From: an uncultured Anaeromusa sp.
GTDB lineage: Bacteria > Bacillota > Negativicutes > Anaeromusales > Anaeromusaceae
Reading direction: 5' to 3'
NCBI RefSeq assembly: GCF_963668665.1
Contig: NZ_OY764902.1
Location: 558,001 to 622,000, forward strand
Length of the DNA: 64,000 nucleotides
The position numbers were made by a program, and so were the translations under genes. This document shows positions 61,093 to 64,000 of this stretch, in pieces. The notes below the pieces were generated by a model that saw only the letters and a list, made by a program, of their open reading frames with translations, ran no database searches and was not told the DNA's origin. Position 1 is the first letter of the stretch. Each line of letters opens with the position of its first letter.

Positions 61093-63299
61093 ACAATGCC
61101 TCCCTTGCTTTGCTTGACCCGATAGACGCTGTACACGTCCTTGGCCCGGCGCAGCTTCGTCATAATGCTCTCCAACTGGCTTGTGTTGGTAATATCAAGA
61201 ATAAAAGTCACCGTAGCTGTTTTGTCTTTGTGCGCCCTGGCGTTGACCGAGCTGGCGTTGGTTTTGCTTTCAGAAAGAATAATCATCAGTTCCGACAGAA
61301 GACCTGGCCGATCCGCGCAAGTTACTTCTACCATGACCTTATAGGTCTGTCCTTGCCCAATATCCCAGCTGACGGAGATCATGCGCTCATATTCTTCGCG
61401 GTTGCTAAGAACGTTATTGCATTCCGCATGGTGGACGGTAATGCCTCGGCCCCGCGTAATATAACCGACAATCGCGTCACCGGGAACCGGGTTGCAGCAG
61501 CGCGCCAGGCGCACCATATAGCCGCCTTCGCCGCCCACAAGAATGCCCTGACTCACTTTCGATTTTACTACTTTGGGCTTGATTTCGTTTAACAGTTCTG
61601 TAATATCTTGGGGAACCGCTTTTTTGGTGTCCCTTTTGTATATTTCCAACAGCTTGGTCAATACGGCATGCGCCGTCAAGCCTCCGTAGCCAAGAGCGGC
61701 AAAAATATCTTCGTCGCCTCCGGTAAGGTTGAATTTTTTAGCCACTTCCTGGAGGCGATCGCTTTTGACGATTTCCTTCCACTCGTAGCCAAATTTTTTA
61801 ACTTCCTTTTCCAGTTGCTCCTTGCCTTTAATGATATTTTCTTCGCGTTTTTCCTTCTTGAACCAACTGCGTATTTTGTTGCGCGTTTCCGAAGAACCCA
61901 CAATATTAAGCCAGTCCCGACTAGGGCCATTCCCTTGTTTAGCTGTGATGATTTCCACAATGTCCCCATTGGTCAGCTTGTACTCTAACGGAACCATCTT
62001 GCCGTTGACCCTTGCACCCACGCAGCGGTGTCCCACATCGGTATGCACACGATACGCAAAATCAATAGGAACCGAGCCCGTAGGCAGGTCTAGCACATCG
62101 CCTCGCGGCGTAAACACAAATACTTCATCAGCGAAGACATCCATTTTTACAGTTTCCAGAAATTCTCTAGGATCCCGTAAATCTTGATGCCACTCTAAAA
62201 GCTGCCTCACCCAGGAAAGTTTTTGATCAAACTCCTTGCCAGGTCCGCGGCCGCCTTCTTTATAGCGCCAATGGGCCGCCACGCCGTATTCAGAAATACG
62301 ATGCATATCTTTCGTTCGAATTTGTATTTCCAGCGGCTGTCCTTCGGTACCAATAATGGTAGTATGAAGCGACTGATACATATTAGACTTAGGCATGGCA
62401 ATATAATCTTTAAAGCGACCTGGCAGCGGTTTCCAAAGGGTATGCACCACGCCCAGCGCGCCATAGCAATCTTTCACATTGTCCACAAGAATGCGAATAG
62501 CCAGCAAATCATAAATCTGGCTTAATTCTTTGTTATCTTTTTGCATTTTACGAAAAATGCTGTAGAAATGCTTAGGCCGCCCTTGAATTTCACCGGCAAT
62601 ATCAACAAGCGCCAATCGTTCCTGCAGCATGGCGATCGCGTCATTAATCAACCGTTCCCGCTCGCGCCGTTTTTGTTTGACATTTTCCACCAAACTATAG
62701 TATTGTTCCGGTTCTAAATAGCGGAAAGCTAAATCTTCCAGTTCCCATTTTACATTGGAAATACCTAAGCGATGCGCCAAAGGAGCAAAAATTTCCAAGG
62801 TTTCCTGGGCGATTCGCTTCTGCTTGCTTTCGCTCATATATTTCAGCGTGCGCATGTTGTGCAGACGGTCCGCCAGTTTGATTAAAACCACCCGCAAATC
62901 CTTTGCCATGGCTAAAAACATTTTGCGATAATTTTCCAACTGCTGCTCTTCTTTGGATTTATACTCAATTCGGCTCAATTTGGTGACGCCGTCAACAAGC
63001 ATCGCCACTTCCTTGCCGTAGCGTTTTTCTACGTCCTCCAGGGAAAACGTAGTATCCTCCACCACATCATGAAGCAGCGCAGCGATGATCGTCACCGCAT
63101 CAATCTGCAGGTCCGCTAAAATATTAGCAACCCCTAAAGGATGAATAATGTATTCCTCTCCGGAAACGCGGGTTTGCCCGGCATGAGCTTCTTTGGCAAA
63201 CTCATACGCTTCTTGCACTTGTTCGCTCACGGCATCGGGTTGGTAGGTTTTGATTTTTTGAATAATATCTTCAATACAAAGCTCTGGTCCGTTGAGCAT
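61089..63299 (-). CDS. relA: Bifunctional (p)ppGpp synthetase/hydrolase Rel
   Basis: This 736-residue long RSH protein has an HD hydrolase domain ([15 protein letters not shown]), a synthetase domain with [13 protein letters not shown], a TGS domain ([20 protein letters not shown]), a zinc-finger-type region ([20 protein letters not shown]) and a C-terminal ACT domain. It sets alarmone levels during starvation. It is 12 nt downstream of recJ; apt, which lies between them in Bacillus, is absent. Confidence 0.97.
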   Translation of the reverse strand: MLNGPELCIEDIIQKIKTYQPDAVSEQVQEAYEFAKEAHAGQTRVSGEEYIIHPLGVANILADLQIDAVTIIAALLHDVVEDTTFSLEDVEKRYGKEVAMLVDGVTKLSRIEYKSKEEQQLENYRKMFLAMAKDLRVVLIKLADRLHNMRTLKYMSESKQKRIAQETLEIFAPLAHRLGISNVKWELEDLAFRYLEPEQYYSLVENVKQKRRERERLINDAIAMLQERLALVDIAGEIQGRPKHFYSIFRKMQKDNKELSQIYDLLAIRILVDNVKDCYGALGVVHTLWKPLPGRFKDYIAMPKSNMYQSLHTTIIGTEGQPLEIQIRTKDMHRISEYGVAAHWRYKEGGRGPGKEFDQKLSWVRQLLEWHQDLRDPREFLETVKMDVFADEVFVFTPRGDVLDLPTGSVPIDFAYRVHTDVGHRCVGARVNGKMVPLEYKLTNGDIVEIITAKQGNGPSRDWLNIVGSSETRNKIRSWFKKEKREENIIKGKEQLEKEVKKFGYEWKEIVKSDRLQEVAKKFNLTGGDEDIFAALGYGGLTAHAVLTKLLEIYKRDTKKAVPQDITELLNEIKPKVVKSKVSQGILVGGEGGYMVRLARCCNPVPGDAIVGYITRGRGITVHHAECNNVLSNREEYERMISVSWDIGQGQTYKVMVEVTCADRPGLLSELMIILSESKTNASSVNARAHKDKTATVTFILDITNTSQLESIMTKLRRAKDVYSVYRVKQSKGGIV

Positions 63300-63311
63300 A
63301 TGCGCACCTCG

Positions 63312-64000
63312 TCAAATCCATGTTTGTGACAACCCTTGTATTTCCACGCGCTGCAGCCATTTATCCAGCACTTTTTGGCGCAGCAGGCAACCTTGTTCAT
63401 ATCCCTGGGTACTGGTAATGTCCAGACGTTTTTCAGGCGCCGGCAACAAGGCTATTTTAGCGGTCTCTCCGGCATAAGCAATCAGACAGACTTCAGAAAA
63501 AACGTCTAAAGCCTGGGCCAAAGCCGACGAAGCTACTGGCAAACGACAGTGCTGTTGCAGTTGGCGTCGCAATTGTTCCGGCGTCAATCCTTCTTGGCAA
63601 TTAGAAAGCTGCAAACAATGACGCATGGCCGCATAAAGCTGACGCAGTCCGGCCATATCCGGCGCTAGATAATCTAATATCTTTGTTTGGTTCTCTTCCT
63701 GCCTGGAGGGAGCAAAATCTTCGGCTACAAGCTGAACCTGCAGCTCGTCTCGCCAAACATTGCCCTCTGGAGTTGCAACTACGTCTAACAAGGTATCTTG
63801 AGGCAAATAGCACGCTTTTTCTCCCTGACGCCAAGCCAAAACCGAACAAGTCGCTTCATTTTGCCGGACTGTCAGTTTTAAGTGTTCCTTTTCTTTCCCC
63901 AAACACCGAGCCTCTCCTTGCAAGTGAAGGTTTTGGAGCAACAGCCGAGGACGCGGATTGCCGATCCCGTAAGGTTCTAAGAGCTCCAGCTTTTCTAACA
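63312..64000 (-). CDS. recJ: Single-stranded-DNA exonuclease RecJ, C-terminal part (cut by window end)
   Basis: The reading frame enters from the window edge with LEKLELLEPYGIGNPRPRLL, the RecJ OB-domain junction, and continues about 229 residues to the stop. The catalytic DHH domains lie outside the window. The C-terminal part (from about LSNCQEGL) is a variable helical extension. The position before relA supports the call. Confidence 0.88.
   Translation of the reverse strand, partial: LEKLELLEPYGIGNPRPRLLLQNLHLQGEARCLGKEKEHLKLTVRQNEATCSVLAWRQGEKACYLPQDTLLDVVATPEGNVWRDELQVQLVAEDFAPSRQEENQTKILDYLAPDMAGLRQLYAAMRHCLQLSNCQEGLTPEQLRRQLQQHCRLPVASSALAQALDVFSEVCLIAYAGETAKIALLPAPEKRLDITSTQGYEQGCLLRQKVLDKWLQRVEIQGLSQTWI

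Noticed and set aside
63312..64000. Truncated or frameshifted recJ
   Set aside because: The frame stays open to the last base of the window; it is cut by the window edge only.
1..64000. CRISPR array, rRNA or tRNA genes
   Set aside because: No regularly spaced direct repeats and no rRNA or tRNA sequence were recognised anywhere in the window.

Overview
The window reads as chromosome of an anaerobic, amino-acid-fermenting Bacillota, most likely a non-sporulating Negativicute (Anaeromusa/Sporomusaceae-like). The evidence is Bacillus-type gene order combined with ferredoxin-dependent 2-oxoacid oxidation, an orphan PduL phosphotransacylase and phosphatidylethanolamine synthesis genes. The species assignment is inference. 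Apart from the first 3.8 kb, every gene lies on the minus strand.

Layout. 1-1557: an A+T-rich divergent pair, aldo/keto reductase (cut by the window edge) and a LysR regulator. 1777-4230: an OPT-family transporter and a GNAT acetyltransferase. 4534-5592: an orphan tyrosine recombinase whose consensus promoter carries a dif-like 11-6-11 palindrome. 5646-8243: a four-subunit 2-oxoacid:ferredoxin oxidoreductase. 8399-8980: pduL. 9116-16489: a SAM by-product salvage cluster (HAD phosphatase, MtnP, MtnA, adenosylhomocysteinase-type hydrolase, class II aldolase, MtaD-type deaminase, aminotransferase, ASCH protein). The MtnP sequence suggests it uses deaminated (6-oxopurine) substrates. 16578-17745: SurE and QueD. 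17825-21326: envelope genes (GT2 transferase, PssA, Psd, TagA/WecG). 21405-24908: pdp, deoB, xerD. 25025-29744: EndoQ, NUDIX, a P-loop protein, RecN, ArgR. 30124-39326: MnmM-like, NadK, TlyA, Dxs, IspA, XseB, XseA, a TsaD paralogue, NusB, DUF2273, AmaP, Asp23. 39514-46022: EF-P, PepP, AroQ, DUF4911, TrhP, TrmR, MltG, DUF1292, RuvX, IreB. 46160-54597: AlaS, MnmA, IscU, IscS, IscR, RarA, TcdA. 54700-54902: 6S RNA. 54988-64000: AspS, HisS, HemZ, Fur, an MBL hydrolase, Dtd, RelA and the 3' part of recJ.

Themes. Many genes act in tRNA wobble or anticodon-loop modification (mnmA, mnmM, trhP, trmR, tcdA, queD) or tRNA charging (alaS, aspS, hisS, dtd). The order matches the Bacillus subtilis arrangement, but the genes that flank it there in sporulation loci (spoIIIA, spoIVB/spo0A, spoIIA) are absent at all three expected junctions. 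Several terminators directly abut or overlap the next promoter.

Most notable unassigned features: the dif-like site in the recombinase promoter; a 157-nt structured element upstream of alaS, closed by a 14-bp stem and containing mutually exclusive hairpins; and a family of purine-rich GGAGTA repeats placed just after stop codons.
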